From: Cercophora sp. LCS_1
Taxonomy: Eukaryota > Ascomycota > Sordariomycetes > Sordariales > Lasiosphaeriaceae
DNA length: 64,000 nucleotides
Assembly: GCA_036250225.1 (NCBI GenBank)
Contig: JAPZLL010000002.1
Span: forward strand, 620,001-684,000
Direction of reading: 5' to 3'
A program made the position numbers and the translations under genes. This document shows positions 19,921-31,069 of this stretch, in pieces (the first letter of the stretch is position 1; each line of letters starts with the position of its first letter). The notes under the pieces were generated by a model that saw nothing but the letters and a program-made list of their open reading frames with translations, had not been told where the DNA came from and ran no database searches.

Positions 19921-22302
19921 ATGTCCAAAAAAAGGAAGAACGAATCAAACGCCAACGTGATAAAAGTTGGTGGCAAAACTATTTCACTGGACGGCTATTT
20001 GACCAAAAAGCCTAAGACCACAGCAAACGACGAAGGTGCACCCAAGAAATCTGACAACACCGATAAAAAATCAGAAGAGGCGTCGCCAATTTCAACCGAC
20101 GCCCCCAATTCCAAAAAAGATGGCATCAAGAAGTCCAAAAACACCTCCAGGAAAATGGTGGGAGACCCAAAATTCTTTGCGACACGCCAGGCGCTCCCCA
20201 TCTGGAAATACCAGGACGACATCTGTCGGATCATGAAGCAAACCGACGTCATGGTGTTGGTTGGTGAGACGGGCTCCGGAAAAAGCACCCAGATCCCACA
20301 GTTTCTGTACCAGGAGAGCTGGTGCCAGCGGAGAAAAGTCAAAGTCAAGAAGCCCACCGGGGATGGGCACGAAGAGGTCAACGTTGGCGGCGTGATCGCT
20401 ATTACGCAACCTCGAAGGGTAGCGGCCACAACTTTGGCTCACCGCGTTTCGCGAGAGGTTGGAACGCCTCTACACGGCCACAAGCCTGCCGGCGATGATG
20501 GCAATGGGGATAAGGGCAAGAAAGGCTCAGGGCCAAAGGGTTTGGTCGGTTACTCGGTGCGGTTCGACCATCGTGTGCCACACGGGACGAAGATCAAGTA
20601 TGTCACCGAGGGTATGCTCCTTCAGGAGCTGCTGCGAGATCCCCACCTCAGACAGTACAGTGCAATTGTTGTCGACGAAATCCACGAGCGCAGCGTCGAC
20701 GTGGATCTCCTTTCGGGCTTTCTCAAGCAAATCGTTACGGGGGATAAGGCGGGGAGAGGGGGAGTGCCGCTGAAAGTGGTCGTGATGAGCGCTACAGCCA
20801 ACGTGGAGAAGATCAAGAACTTCTTTTCGGGAGAACCAGACGAATCAGGCGCCGGACTAGGGGCGGAAGCATCAAAACTGACCATCGAGTTTCTGCAGAT
20901 TGAGGGACGCCAATTCCCCGTTGAAACCACACACACGCCAAAACCTGTTCCGGACATCCAGGATGCGATGCTGAAGACCATATTCAAACTTCACAAGGAG
21001 CAAACGCTCAAGGACAAGTATGGGCCACACGACATCTTGGCGTTCCTCACTGGCCAGGAAGAGATCGAATCCGCCCAGCGCTTGATTGAGGAGTATGCCG
21101 AGACTCTTCCCCCCGGCGTCCCCAAGATCAAGGTATTCCCTCTGTTTGGACAGCTCTCCATGGAAGCCCAACACGAAGCCTTTCAGCCCATAAAGGCACC
21201 CTTTACCCGCAAAGTCGTTCTTGCTACCAACATTGCCGAAACATCCGTTACGGTACCGGGCGTTCGCTATGTCATTGATGGTGGCAAGTCCAAGGTGAAG
21301 CAATTCCGCCCCTCCCTCGGCATGGAGTCGCTCCTTGCGAAGCCAATCTCACGATCCTCCGCCATCCAACGCACCGGTCGCGCCGGCCGTGAGGGTCCCG
21401 GAAAATGCTACCGACTATACACCGAGGAAAGTTTTGATACCTTGCAGAAAATCGACCTCCCCGAGATCTTGCGGGTCGACGTCCTGGGTGCCATTCTAAC
21501 AATGAAGGCCCGTGGTATTCACGACGTTCTCAGCTTTCCCCTGATGGATCGCCCAGATATTGAGTCCGTCAAGAAAGCTCTCATCCAGCTTCGCATGCTA
21601 GGTGCGCTGGATGATAACGCCGCGATCACCGGCATCGGTCGCAAGATGGTTCAATTCCCAGTGACTGCTCCTTACGCACGAGTTCTCCTCGTTGCTGCCG
21701 ACCCCCGATACGACTGTGTCCTCGAAGCCATTGATATCATATCTTGCATCACCGCTGGTGGCGACATCTTCTTCCAGCTCCGCTCCGAAGAGGACCAAGA
21801 AGAGGTGGAGATATACCGCAAGGAGCTCTGGCGCCGTGAAGGCGACCTCCTCACATATCTGACGACAATGCAGCGGTACACATCTGAGAACGCGGACCGG
21901 GTACAGTGGTGCAAGGCGCGAAAGCTGAACATGCGGAACATGAAACAGGCGCTCAATATCAGACGGCAGCTGAGGAGCCTGTGTGAGCGCCAGGGACTCT
22001 TGAGCGAGGCGCCACCCCCTGACCCGCAGCCTTTCGTGCCAGCTACACCGGAGAGGGCCGAGGCGATTCTCAAGTGCTTCTTGAGGGGGTTTGCGCTCAA
22101 GACGGCGTTGCTGGCGCCGGATAGCAGCTATGTCACGATTGGAAAGCATGTGGTCTCGATTCATCCGTCAAGTGTCATGCATGGCAAGAAGGTGGAGGGG
22201 ATTATGTTTTTGGAGCATGTATATACCCAAAAGAGCTATGCGAAGATGGTGAGCTCGGTTCAGGCCGAGTGGGTTGCTCAGTCGTTTGAGGACAGCGTTT
22301 GA
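19921..22302 (+). CDS. DHR2: DEAH-box RNA helicase, Dhr2-like (nucleolar ribosome biogenesis)
   Basis: Single exon of 793 residues from ATG 19921 (accaaaATGtcc, a good context); an in-frame ATG at 19813 would add 36 residues. Seen in order: a Lys-rich N-terminus (nuclear signal), motif I GETGSGKSTQ, Ia TQPRRVAA, II DEIHERS (DEAH variant DEIH), III SATANVEK, IV FLTGQEEIE, V ATNIAETSVTVPGVRYVIDGG, VI QRTGRAGREGPGKC, then winged-helix, ratchet and OB-fold regions. Budding yeast Dhr2 is needed for 18S rRNA processing with the U3 snoRNP; that role is transferred by resemblance. A distinctive feature is the acidic/Lys insertion after motif I (about 155-170) and a Gly/Lys stretch before motif Ib. 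Other DEAH proteins such as DHX33 relatives are the alternatives. Confidence 0.88.
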   Translation: MSKKRKNESNANVIKVGGKTISLDGYLTKKPKTTANDEGAPKKSDNTDKKSEEASPISTDAPNSKKDGIKKSKNTSRKMVGDPKFFATRQALPIWKYQDDICRIMKQTDVMVLVGETGSGKSTQIPQFLYQESWCQRRKVKVKKPTGDGHEEVNVGGVIAITQPRRVAATTLAHRVSREVGTPLHGHKPAGDDGNGDKGKKGSGPKGLVGYSVRFDHRVPHGTKIKYVTEGMLLQELLRDPHLRQYSAIVVDEIHERSVDVDLLSGFLKQIVTGDKAGRGGVPLKVVVMSATANVEKIKNFFSGEPDESGAGLGAEASKLTIEFLQIEGRQFPVETTHTPKPVPDIQDAMLKTIFKLHKEQTLKDKYGPHDILAFLTGQEEIESAQRLIEEYAETLPPGVPKIKVFPLFGQLSMEAQHEAFQPIKAPFTRKVVLATNIAETSVTVPGVRYVIDGGKSKVKQFRPSLGMESLLAKPISRSSAIQRTGRAGREGPGKCYRLYTEESFDTLQKIDLPEILRVDVLGAILTMKARGIHDVLSFPLMDRPDIESVKKALIQLRMLGALDDNAAITGIGRKMVQFPVTAPYARVLLVAADPRYDCVLEAIDIISCITAGGDIFFQLRSEEDQEEVEIYRKELWRREGDLLTYLTTMQRYTSENADRVQWCKARKLNMRNMKQALNIRRQLRSLCERQGLLSEAPPPDPQPFVPATPERAEAILKCFLRGFALKTALLAPDSSYVTIGKHVVSIHPSSVMHGKKVEGIMFLEHVYTQKSYAKMVSSVQAEWVAQSFEDSV

Positions 22303-22725
22303 GCATACACAAGCATGTATGGTTATTTGGGATAGCGATCACGGCTGGTGGATATCAGAGAATAATAACGGATGCGTACAACCTCATTGTGGCCACTCAG
22401 ACTACTCTATATGTCTACCTTACTGTAGCACAACTGCCCTGTCGTGCCCCTGAAAAGCACACACAGTATAAACACTGTTCTACCCCGCAATTCCCCGGTC
22501 CAAACCCCACCTCGCACAGTGTGGATCTCTAACCTCGTCGGGCTAACATCCCCTGCCATGACGTTCACCAACACCATCGGAATCCCATCACCGCATTTCA
22601 CCACTCATCTCGTCAACCCATTCTCACCACGCAATCGATTATCTCGTCCACTTCCAACAGCCCCCGTAATATTTACCCCACCTTCACCGCTTATAACTCA
22701 TCACCCACGAGAACCAACAACCAAA
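22303..22725. other. Intergenic between DHR2 and SDHAF3
   Basis: Holds the DHR2 3' end and an A/C-rich SDHAF3 leader (22500-22725). No gene is supported. Confidence 0.45.
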
Positions 22726-23424
22726 ATGCGCCCAACACTCCGCCACCTCGCCCAAGCAGTGTCAACCGGCGCCAAAAACCCCCTCTCCGCAAGCAGTCCC
22801 ATGAACCTCCTCCCGCCAATCCCGCTGTACCGACGCTTACTACGGGCGCACCGCAAGTTTCTGCCGGCCGAGATGCGGCTGTTGGGAGACGAGTACGTCA
22901 AGGCTGAGTTTCGGGCTCATCGGGACGTCGAGAATCCGGTGCATTTGGTGGGTTTGTTCTTGTATCGTGCACTCTCCTGCTTTCCCGGAGCAAGTGCCCG
23001 CTAAATCGTCGCATCATGGGGAGAGAGAAAAAGGGGTCACTGCGTCATTGGCACCGTTCCTCGGGCACAGGAGCCCGCCTGATTACCTGGGGAGAGTGGT
23101 AAGAAGAGAATAGGACGGAATGGAGGGGAGACAGTCAGAGAGGGAGCGAATGAGACCTTGTGCGAGAGAATGAGGAGTGAGACTAACAAAAACAGATTGG
23201 CTTCCTCACCGAGTGGCAATTATACGCACAGAAAATCGAGGGTGAGAACTGGGTTGGAGAACGGTTAGACGAGGGCAAGATTGCGAAAATGAGTGGTGAG
23301 TTTCATTACCCATGCATGCGATGAGATGGGATGCTGAACGAGGCCAGATGAACAATTGGGACAGCTCTATGAGCTAATGACGGCGATTCGTAAAAGAGCG
23401 ACCGACGAAGGGGAGTCATCATGA
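22726..23424 (+). CDS. SDHAF3: Succinate dehydrogenase assembly factor 3 (LYR protein, Acn9)
   Basis: Three exons, 22726-22947, 23196-23295 and 23348-23424, encode 132 residues. The protein is a mitochondrial-matrix LYR factor that protects or matures the iron-sulfur subunit Sdh2 during complex II assembly. Seen: an Arg-containing presequence (MRPTLRHLAQAVSTGAK), the LYR motif in PIPLYRRLLRAHRKFLP (about 29-45), the family block MRLLGDEYVKAEFRAHRDVE, and IGFLTEWQLYAQKIEG after the first intron. The end DEQLGQLYELMTAIRKRA is typical. The first intron is 248 bp, the longest confident intron in the window, with GTGGGT as donor. Its probable client SDH2 lies about 12 kb away. Confidence 0.93.
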
Positions 23425-23671
23425 CAGAACAAGATAGTAAATGTATTTTTACCACCAGCGCGGAACGTATGGTTGTATCAAGTAGACTAGACGGCAATGC
23501 ATGTTTGTAGAACGTAGGAAGCCATTATGTTCTTAATGTTTAACTTAAATATGTCCGCCAACGCCGCTAAATGCTCATGAAAGCCCCGAATTTGTTGCCA
23601 TGAAAAGCAAAAGCCCAACGCCAGTCCCCCAAGACGCCGTTCATTGAGAGTCTCGTCCAAACGCCATGCCA

Positions 23672-25763
23672 TTATGCCAGAACCGCCGATGCATCCAGAT
23701 ACCAAGTGGAATCCACCGTTGGATCCAACTCCTTTGTTGAAAAGCCGTTGCCCAGATACCCGAACCGATTCTTCTTGACGTTGTCATAAACATAATCCCA
23801 GTCTTCGCCCCTAAACTTCTCCAGCATGTGGAAGAAGTGTATCCGACTCCCAGGGTGCAACGCAGTGACTGGGCCGCTCGATTGTCCGCCCTTGAACCAT
23901 GATCGCCCTCCTTCCGTAGCCCAGGCGGTGCGAGGCATGAAAGCCGAGATGTGCTCAAAGTAGTCGTCGACAGCGTCTTGCGAGGGAACAATCGCTTTGA
24001 TCCCCTCAGTCTGACACTTTTTAATGACTCCTGTGATGTACTTGGCGATATGCTCGCTGAGTGTGAAGACACTGCCGTGGCCTATGGGGCCATTGGGGCC
24101 AAGGAACACTGGTCAAGTGTCAGCGTGGATGTCAATGCGACAGAAAAGGGACAAACTTACTAAAGTAGTTTGGCAGACCAGATACTGCACACGACATGTA
24201 AGCCTTGGGCGTCTCCTTGCTCCACCGGTCTTGGAGATTTCCAGTGCGGCCAATGATGGGAAAGCGGGGGCGAAATGATGTTTCGAAGCCGGTGGCGCAA
24301 ACAATGGCGTCTACCTTGACAATCTCTCCCGACTCCAGCTGGAGGCCCTCCGGCACGAATCGCCTCATGCCGCCCGTCTTGACCTCGACATTCGGTTTCG
24401 TCACCGCCTGGAGGTACGCGTGGCCAGGTGTCATGCGCCGAAAACCGAGCGGGTAGTTGGGTATCAAGGCCTTGCACAGCTTCTCGTCGCCACCGAGCAT
24501 GGCGGCCATGTACTCCGCGACCTTTTGCCGCGCAAATCCTTGGACGGGGCTGTTACTGAGGACCTGTTGCGTTACTGTCAGTAGTGCCTCCTGCATTCGC
24601 GGCGATAAACAAACACATACGATCGGAAACCCATTGTTTACTTCCTTCTCGATCCCCTTTACGAATGCGCGATACGTCTCAGGGTCTGTCTTGAACTTGT
24701 CGATGGTCTCTTGCGAGAAGTTCTCGTAGCTGTCAATCTGGATCTTGCTCAATGCCTCTTCAGCCTGTCCCATTATCTTCCATGACTGTATCCGTGGCGG
24801 TGGAACCCATGTGGGCGTCCGCACAATGTGGTACAGCTTCTTGGCGCCTGAGATGTTGTCAGCCGCTGCTCACCATGTGCGCAGAACACAAGTCTCACCT
24901 GATTGTAGCTCCGGTAGTACCTGGATGCCGGTAGCCCCATTGCCGACGACCGCGATTGTCTTGCCGGCGGGGTCGAAATCCTTGGGCCACCGGGCCGTGT
25001 GTATCAGGGTCCCCTGAAAGGTGTTGATCCCCTCAACGTCGGGCCATTTCCAGTTGCTAGATAGCCGCTGTCAGTTCATCTCACTCCCAAAACAAAAAAG
25101 ACAGTTCTCAGCTCACTTTAGAACCCCTGTGCCGTCCACGAGAAAGTTCGCATAGTCGACAAACTCATGACCCGACTCCAAGTCCCGAACAACCAGGTTC
25201 CATCGAGCGTCCCTCTCGTTCCACACGGCTGACGTGATCTGATGGGAGGTCTTGATGACATCCCTCATGCCCTCGCCATCGCACACTTGCTTGAGATACT
25301 CGCCGATCTCCTCGGCCGGGGCGAAGAAGTTACTCCAGTCGTGCTTTGGCTTCCATGAAAACTGATAGTTGTGGCTCGGTACATCGCATCGGCATCCGGG
25401 GTATCGGTTCTCCAGCCACGTTCCACCCACATCGACATTCTTCTCATAGACCACCAGTTCGTAGTCGGTCAGGTTGAGTCGTAGTGTCCGGATCATGTTG
25501 AGACCGCTGGCTCCGGCCCCCACCCCGACGATGCGGATGTGTCGGGTCGAGCCGAGGGGCTGTTCCCGGACCGTGTATGTGTGCTTGGGCGATGGCATCG
25601 TAAACCGCTGGGGCTCGTCGGCTGCACAGCCGTGGTCGTGCCGTTCGCGGGTCATTTCGACAACCATGATGACGAGGAAGAGAGGAAGGAGGACGGCGGG
25701 AAGGTAGAGGTAGTCCTTGAAGAAGGAAGGAGGGATGGGCAAGTGCACGAGTGACTTGGACAT
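23672..25763 (-). CDS. FAD-dependent Baeyer-Villiger-type monooxygenase with N-terminal membrane anchor
   Basis: Five exons on the minus strand: 25763-25117, 25056-24899, 24847-24621, 24563-24161 and 24108-23672, giving 623 residues. The enzyme should insert oxygen into a ketone using FAD and NADPH. Seen: a hydrophobic N-terminal segment (about 17-37), the FAD-binding GVGAGASGL, the EKN-DVGGTW-NRYPG-CD block typical of class I BVMOs, the fingerprint FQGTLIHTARWP (FxGxxxHxxxW), the NADPH-binding GNGATG, an IVCATGF motif, and the MFLGPNGPIGHGS block. Substrate cannot be predicted. Similar enzymes (StcW-like) act in secondary metabolism, but no polyketide, terpene or transporter gene is adjacent, so this looks like a stand-alone oxygenase. 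The 57-bp intron 24564-24620 is stop-free and frame-neutral. Exons 2-5 are open in more than one frame, which confuses simple ORF calls. Confidence 0.93.
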
Positions 25764-26460
25764 AGGACTTGGGACAAACTTGGGCTGTCTGCCTGATATA
25801 TTGACCGTCGAGGGATATATAGAGATATTATAATCGGATCAAACACTGTCAAGACAAGAGCACTGCATACATCAGATCCCTTCCTGCTGCTGCAACTCCT
25901 TGGGATTGATTATTGCTACCAGGAATGGCAAACGCCTCCCGGGAACGATGTCTCCCAACAGCCGGGCAGGGGCCCATTGGGGCCTCGCAATCAAGGAGAA
26001 GAGGCTCAACGAGAATGCGATAGGGCAAGAGAGCGCGAGATCCATGCATACCGTGTATATGATCCACTGAGAAACCGGCGGTTGGTGGCGGCTGCTGGCG
26101 GGGGAGGGCGGCCCATGTCCCATCCATGCTTCTTTCTGGCAACGGAGGTTCGGCGAGTCGATGGCGAGCGACCACCACCGGCCCTTCAACGCCGCTTGCC
26201 CCTCGTGGGTCGTGTCGTGGGTCGATGACGACCCTCCGTTGGCTGGTTTACGGTCCGCATTGCTGTTGACTTGGTTTCCCGGACACCTGCACCCTTCCCT
26301 CCCGAAGCCGAGCCAGCGCCTGAAGCTCACTCGAGCCAAGCCATGCGGGTATCCTTCGTCTTCATTGCCGTGCCGTCAATCAATTGCCACGAGCACTACT
26401 CAATTGACCCAATGAGACGATGGGCGATAACGACAAACGCGGACGCAGCACTGCGGCGGA

Positions 26461-26501
<41 letters not shown>

Positions 26502-26990
26502 GCAACAGCATTGTGTGCTGTGTCCGCACAATGTGGGATGTGGTTTGCGAATGCACTCGCGTATCCTGTCCAACCACGATGGCACGCCGGTGAGTGGCGA
26601 ATGGGCGTGAAGGAATCAACCGGCAGTGGTTGGGGTCGCACAGTCCCTCTCCCGTCTGCGAGGGTGGTTCATAGCGGCACCGACCACTGGGAGCCCCCCT
26701 CTTGCTGAGCTCAGCCAAGCCGCACCCCACCTGCCCGGCTTTGAGCAACGCAGGGCGGCAAGTTCTTTGACGCCCAGGAAGCAACCCCACAGCCAACTTT
26801 GACATTTAACCTTGTTCAACGCGAACCAGTCGCATGTCGATAAGGCCTTGAATCCTACCTCGATCAGCTTGCCAGGGTGTTTTTAGTGTCGCGCTTGACA
26901 GCTTTGACGACTTGAGCCGCGGAAATTTCCGCTGGGATCTGCAACCGCAGAGCTTGACGACTGCCAGCTCTTTCCTCTCTGGGCGCCGAG
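25764..26990. other. Divergent promoter region between the monooxygenase and HPM1
   Basis: No gene is supported. Open frames here (25872-26339 minus, 26271-26708 plus, 26380-26805 minus) all cross the same (AGC)n tract and have no domain. The trinucleotide repeat is listed separately. Confidence 0.5.
26464..26499 (+). repeat. (AGC)12 trinucleotide microsatellite
   Basis: Twelve uninterrupted AGC units, followed by a degenerate tail. Depending on frame it would encode polyGln, polySer or polyAla, but no credible gene covers it. Confidence 0.9.
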
Positions 26991-28165
26991 ATGACGGGTC
27001 ACTTCTCCTTTTCCTTTGCCGGGGACGACATAGAAGATGATGGCCACTTGGAAAGCGTCGCGCCACCAACTTCGTCTGCGACCCCAGCAGCAGCAGCAGC
27101 AAGTGCTTTTCCCGTCCAAGGAAAGCCACTGCTTCCGCCGGCCCACCATGGCATGGACGACATGCTGTCCAGGTTGCCCTCCAAGGTCGCCTACGGGTTG
27201 ATGAATGTACAACTCGACGATGGACGGGCTATTCAGCTACCACGACGAGAACTTTGGGACGTGCGGGTGCAGCTCATGGCGGAGGAGGAAGAGCATGGCG
27301 ACGCTTCCGAGGCTGCTCCGGGACTTGGGGAGCACGATGTCAAGACGGGCATCTATGAGGGTGGCTTCAAGAGCTGGGAAAGTAGCGTCGATCTTGTCAA
27401 GGTGCTCGCATCCGAAAACATGGCTAGTGTCTTGGGTCAACACCCTTGTGTTTCGATAGAGGTGCGGAGCTATCTCGTTCCCTGACCATAGAGGACGTCC
27501 GGAGCTGAACTGCGAGCTGACCACGTCTTTGATAGCTTGGGTGCGGCACAGGTCTGCCATCACTCGCCCTGTTCCAATGGGCACTGGCCGGGAGAGAATC
27601 CGGGGACAGACTGCCGCTCGTGCTTACCCTCGCGGACTACAATCCAACCGTGCTTTTTCTCGTCACTCTCCCCAACTTCATCCTTGCCTGGGCACTGCAG
27701 CAACAAGGGAAGATTCCGGTGTTGGAGGAGGCGTTTACCGCCGACGGGGAATTGGAGCTCACACCTGAGGTGCTTGCGGCCTTCAAGGAGTCTCTTTCTT
27801 CGAATCACATCACGCTGTCATTCCTCTCGGGGGGTTGGTCTCCCGAATTCGTGGACCTTCTTTACACTTCGGGAATCCCACCAAGCTCCGGCGGAGAAAC
27901 CAAAACGCTGGTACTGGGAGCTGAGACCATCTACTCACCGTTCGCTCTTGATAGCTTTGCTGCCACCCTTCTCTCGATTCTCGAGCGAGAAAAGAAAAAG
28001 GGCCAGGCTGCCGCCATCGTCGGCGCGAAGAGGCTTTACTTTGGGGTTGGTGGTTCGTTGGATGACTTTGTTGAGAAGATGAAGTCTCTTGGGGCTCTTG
28101 TTGAGAACCTGCGGGAAGAGACAGAGGGTGTCCGGAGAGGTGTTGTCAAATGCCAGCTCACCTGA
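26991..28165 (+). CDS. HPM1: Protein-histidine N-methyltransferase (Hpm1/METTL18 family)
   Basis: Two exons, 26991-27461 and 27536-28165, encode 366 residues; the 74-bp intron is phase 0 and interrupts the SAM motif itself. Yeast Hpm1 methylates a histidine of ribosomal protein uL3, and human METTL18 does the same. Seen: a Gly/Ala/Ser-rich N-terminus, the family block GIYEGGFKSWESSVDLVKVL before the intron, then after splicing SIE-LGCGTGLPSLALF (motif I of a seven-beta-strand methyltransferase), LADYNPTVL and FLSGGWSPEF, GAETIYSP (motif IV region), and KRLYFGVGGSLDDF near the end. The C-terminus is typical of METTL18-type enzymes. Confidence 0.92.
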
Positions 28166-30359
28166 CAGTCTCGGACGACAAATCCCGTTGAGAACCACAG
28201 TCCAGGAACTCGCCAACCATGCCGTCGTGGCGATGATATCACAAAGATATAAACGATGTTTCAGAGTTTGTGCCGCCTCACTCGGGGAACGGATCCGTAC
28301 GGGAGAGCTTGTTTGCACTTTATCCGCCGCTGACTGACACTGGCAAGTGTAGCGCCTCGAACGGCACGAGCCTATTGAAACCTCGTTTCTTGCCCCAACA
28401 TTACCCGGAATCGTCACACACCCAGTTCTGATGCGTGCATCGTGCCAAAAAAGCATTCCAGCGGCACAGGGCGGGGGTCAGCACTCTGATGAGTGACATC
28501 ATCTCTGCCTGCCCCAACTCCCAACAACATCCGTGTGGGTTTGAGGCTGAAAGTCGGCCGTCGCTGGCGCAAAGCTCACCTCTGAGCCACCACGATTACG
28601 TTGCGTTACTGAGTTGGCGGTTAGTTCTTGACGATCCGCCAACAGCACCGTTGACTATGTTGCCACACGTCGGAACGTGTGTTGAGAGATGGAGGGCGAA
28701 TGGACAGGTACACGCAACCATTGCAGGCTGAGCGTTCGTATTACTTTGCCCATTGGACCAACTTTCCCGATCCTGCCATGAATTGAGTGTCCCGCCTTCG
28801 CAGAGCCTCCTCGGCATGTCTGCTGATCGCAGTCCACAGACTGAATACCTACTGCTCTCTGCATGCCACCCAGACTGTTTTGTCGCAGCCTTGTTTGTGC
28901 CATAACAAACACTCGGGGACACTTTCTCGCGACAGGGAGACAGCAATTGGTTGGTTGCTTGTGCCATCTGTGTGCAACAGCGTGACATTGCAGGATCTGT
29001 ACGCTAGTGCACTCGGTGCAAGCACTGGATTTAACCTGTCAATGTCATGAGATGCGACCTGCCGATGTCTTGTGCCCATGCTTGCTTCGAGCTCTGTGTT
29101 CTGTTACTACCGGACCCGCCGTTCACTCGGGGTTGGTTGGACGAGGAGGCGAGTTCCAACTTTGACACCTCGCGAACGAGGATTGCGTGCGAATGCGACA
29201 TTGGCCTTGGCCAGACGCCTCGATTTTGGGGGCAAACGGACGCAGGAACCAGGCGTGCCTGTGGTCGCAAGTGGATAAGATCGTAGACCCTGCTTGATGC
29301 GCAATGCAGGCAGATTGACTGATCCACACATGCAAATGGTTGAAGCTGAAGAAACTTGCTTGAATTTCTCAATGTATATTGTGATTCACGCAAATACTAG
29401 TATGAATTGCGTATTGCCAAACGCCGTGCATGCAAAATTGGCACCAGTGTTCCTTTTTGGTGGGCGATGGCAAGGCAGGCTTGGGCTGTGGTGCAACGAC
29501 CTGAGGTTCCCCAGCGCCTTCTAGAGCACTACGGCGTCAAGCACGGCGTTAGGTTGCCTCGTCCGGGTGTTCCCGCACTCAACGAGAAACGGCCCTGCAT
29601 CACCACAAGCAGGAAATCCCAAGAACCTCAGGGCCCCTGAGTCTGGAATACTGGCAATTGACGTTCTGATACCCCGAGAGGCGGCAACTTTAACCCCAGA
29701 ATTGTCACTTTGCAGGGTCGAATCGAGGTTGTTGCTCTCTACCTTGCAAAGTCCCTGGCGTTTTGGTGCAGCCGCACATTTCCCTGGGTCACCCCCCTGC
29801 GCAGGCCAAGCCCCGGCACGTTCCCCATCACGAAAGGACTCCAAAAAGGGGGTAGCAAATTTCTGAGGCATCCTCTGATTGGCGAAAGTGTTGACGTAGC
29901 GTTGCTCCCCGTCTCGTGTTCTGTGGTGGTTTATTTGGGACCCCTGTCGCCGACGGCTGCCAACTTCTCTCTGCTTTTCATCCTTCCTTCCCCTTCGAAT
30001 TCCTCAGACAACCCTCCACCTTTCGAGCCTCCATTTCTCCGTTTAATCATCTAATCACCTTCTCCACGGTCGTTTTTTCACCTTATTCGCGCGCATTCCA
30101 CACGTTAATTGCCTCGGCAACCCGCATTTCTCAACGAGAATACCCATTCCAGCAGCTTTGGTAGGTGATGAAACCTGAAACCCGTCCCATACGCGCTCCA
30201 GATTTATCTCACAAACCTTCGTTTGTTTTTCATCTGGAGCTTGTCATTCTGCACAGAAGCAAACATTTATCACAGTGGCGCACCAGCTAACATCGTCCCA
30301 CTCAGTTGCGCCGCATTCACTCTTTCGTCCAATCCGACAACACCATCACCACCAGCACA
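28166..30359. other. Gene-poor 2.2 kb stretch before the GPI-protein gene
   Basis: I find no credible gene. Small frames (28596-28988 minus, 29521-29871 minus, 29567-29866 plus) lack domains and overlap. From about 29960 the plus strand becomes T/C-rich, fitting a long leader for the wall-protein gene; an intron within that leader is possible but not decidable by eye. Confidence 0.5.
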
Positions 30360-31069
30360 ATGAAGGTCTCCGTCGCTCTCCTCAGCGCCCTTGCGGCCGT
30401 TGGCCTCGCGAAGCCCGCTATCACCAACACCGTCTTCGACGTTCGCGAGGGCGTTGCCTTCACCCTCACATGGATCGACGCCGTTGGCCCCGTCAAGGTC
30501 GAGCTCTTGACCGGCCCTAACCCCACCGCCCTCAACCCCATTGAGACCCTTGCCAGTAAGTCGCGAACCGCTTGTCGTTCTCTCGGAACAGCACTGACTT
30601 GTTTTTTTTTTTTTTTTGCAGCTGGCGCGACTGGCGGCTCGTTCACCTGGACTCCTGAGAACATCGTCTCTGGCAACTATGCCTTCCGCGTTACCGACAG
30701 CACCGGCGAGAACTACAGCACCCTCTTTGCCATTTCTGGCACCGGTACCGCCACGACCACCTCCACTGGCTCCAGCCGCTCGTCTACTGCCACCCGCAGC
30801 AGCGCATCCTCCGGGAGTTCCGCCTCTTCCAGCGCTGAGTCCACCACTAGCGCCGCTTCGACTAGTAAGTCCCCAACAGCAGGTTTCATCGCAACTTCAG
30901 TCCTAACAAGCATATAGCCACCCGCGCTCCCACCACCACTGCCCCTACCACCACTCGGACCCCTGCCAGCACCCCTACTGCCAACATCAACGGCAGCGGC
31001 GCCGAGCGCTTCTCGTCTTCCCTCGCCCTTGTCTTCCTAACTGCGGCCGCTCTCGTCTTCTTCAACTAA
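30360..31069 (+). CDS. GPI-anchored Ser/Thr-rich cell-surface protein with Kre9/Knh1-like N-terminal domain
   Basis: Three exons, 30360-30555, 30622-30864 and 30918-31069, encode 196 residues. Seen: a signal peptide (MKVSVALLSALAAVGLA), a compact beta-rich domain (about 19-112) with FDVREGVAFTLTWID, VKVELLTGPNP, GSFTWTPENIVSGNYAFRVT and STLFAISG, resembling the yeast cell-wall-synthesis Kre9/Knh1 N-terminal domain. A Ser/Thr/Ala-rich stalk follows (about 113-173), suited to O-mannosylation, and a GPI signal: small residues in NGSGAERF followed by a hydrophobic tail ending VFFN. Fungal relatives are often annotated as extracellular serine-rich proteins. The role is probably at the wall or membrane surface; the exact function is unknown. 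The first intron ends with a run of 16 T before CAG. Confidence 0.9.

Noticed and set aside
26271..26708. Plus-strand open frame with a polyGln tract
   Set aside because: Only the (AGC)n repeat makes it look protein-like; the flanks have no domain and competing frames exist on the other strand.
23672..28165. Secondary-metabolite cluster around the monooxygenase
   Set aside because: Neighbours are SDHAF3 and a protein methyltransferase; no synthase, P450, transporter or regulator is present.
29521..29871. 116-codon minus-strand open frame
   Set aside because: No domain, no start context and opposing frames of similar length.
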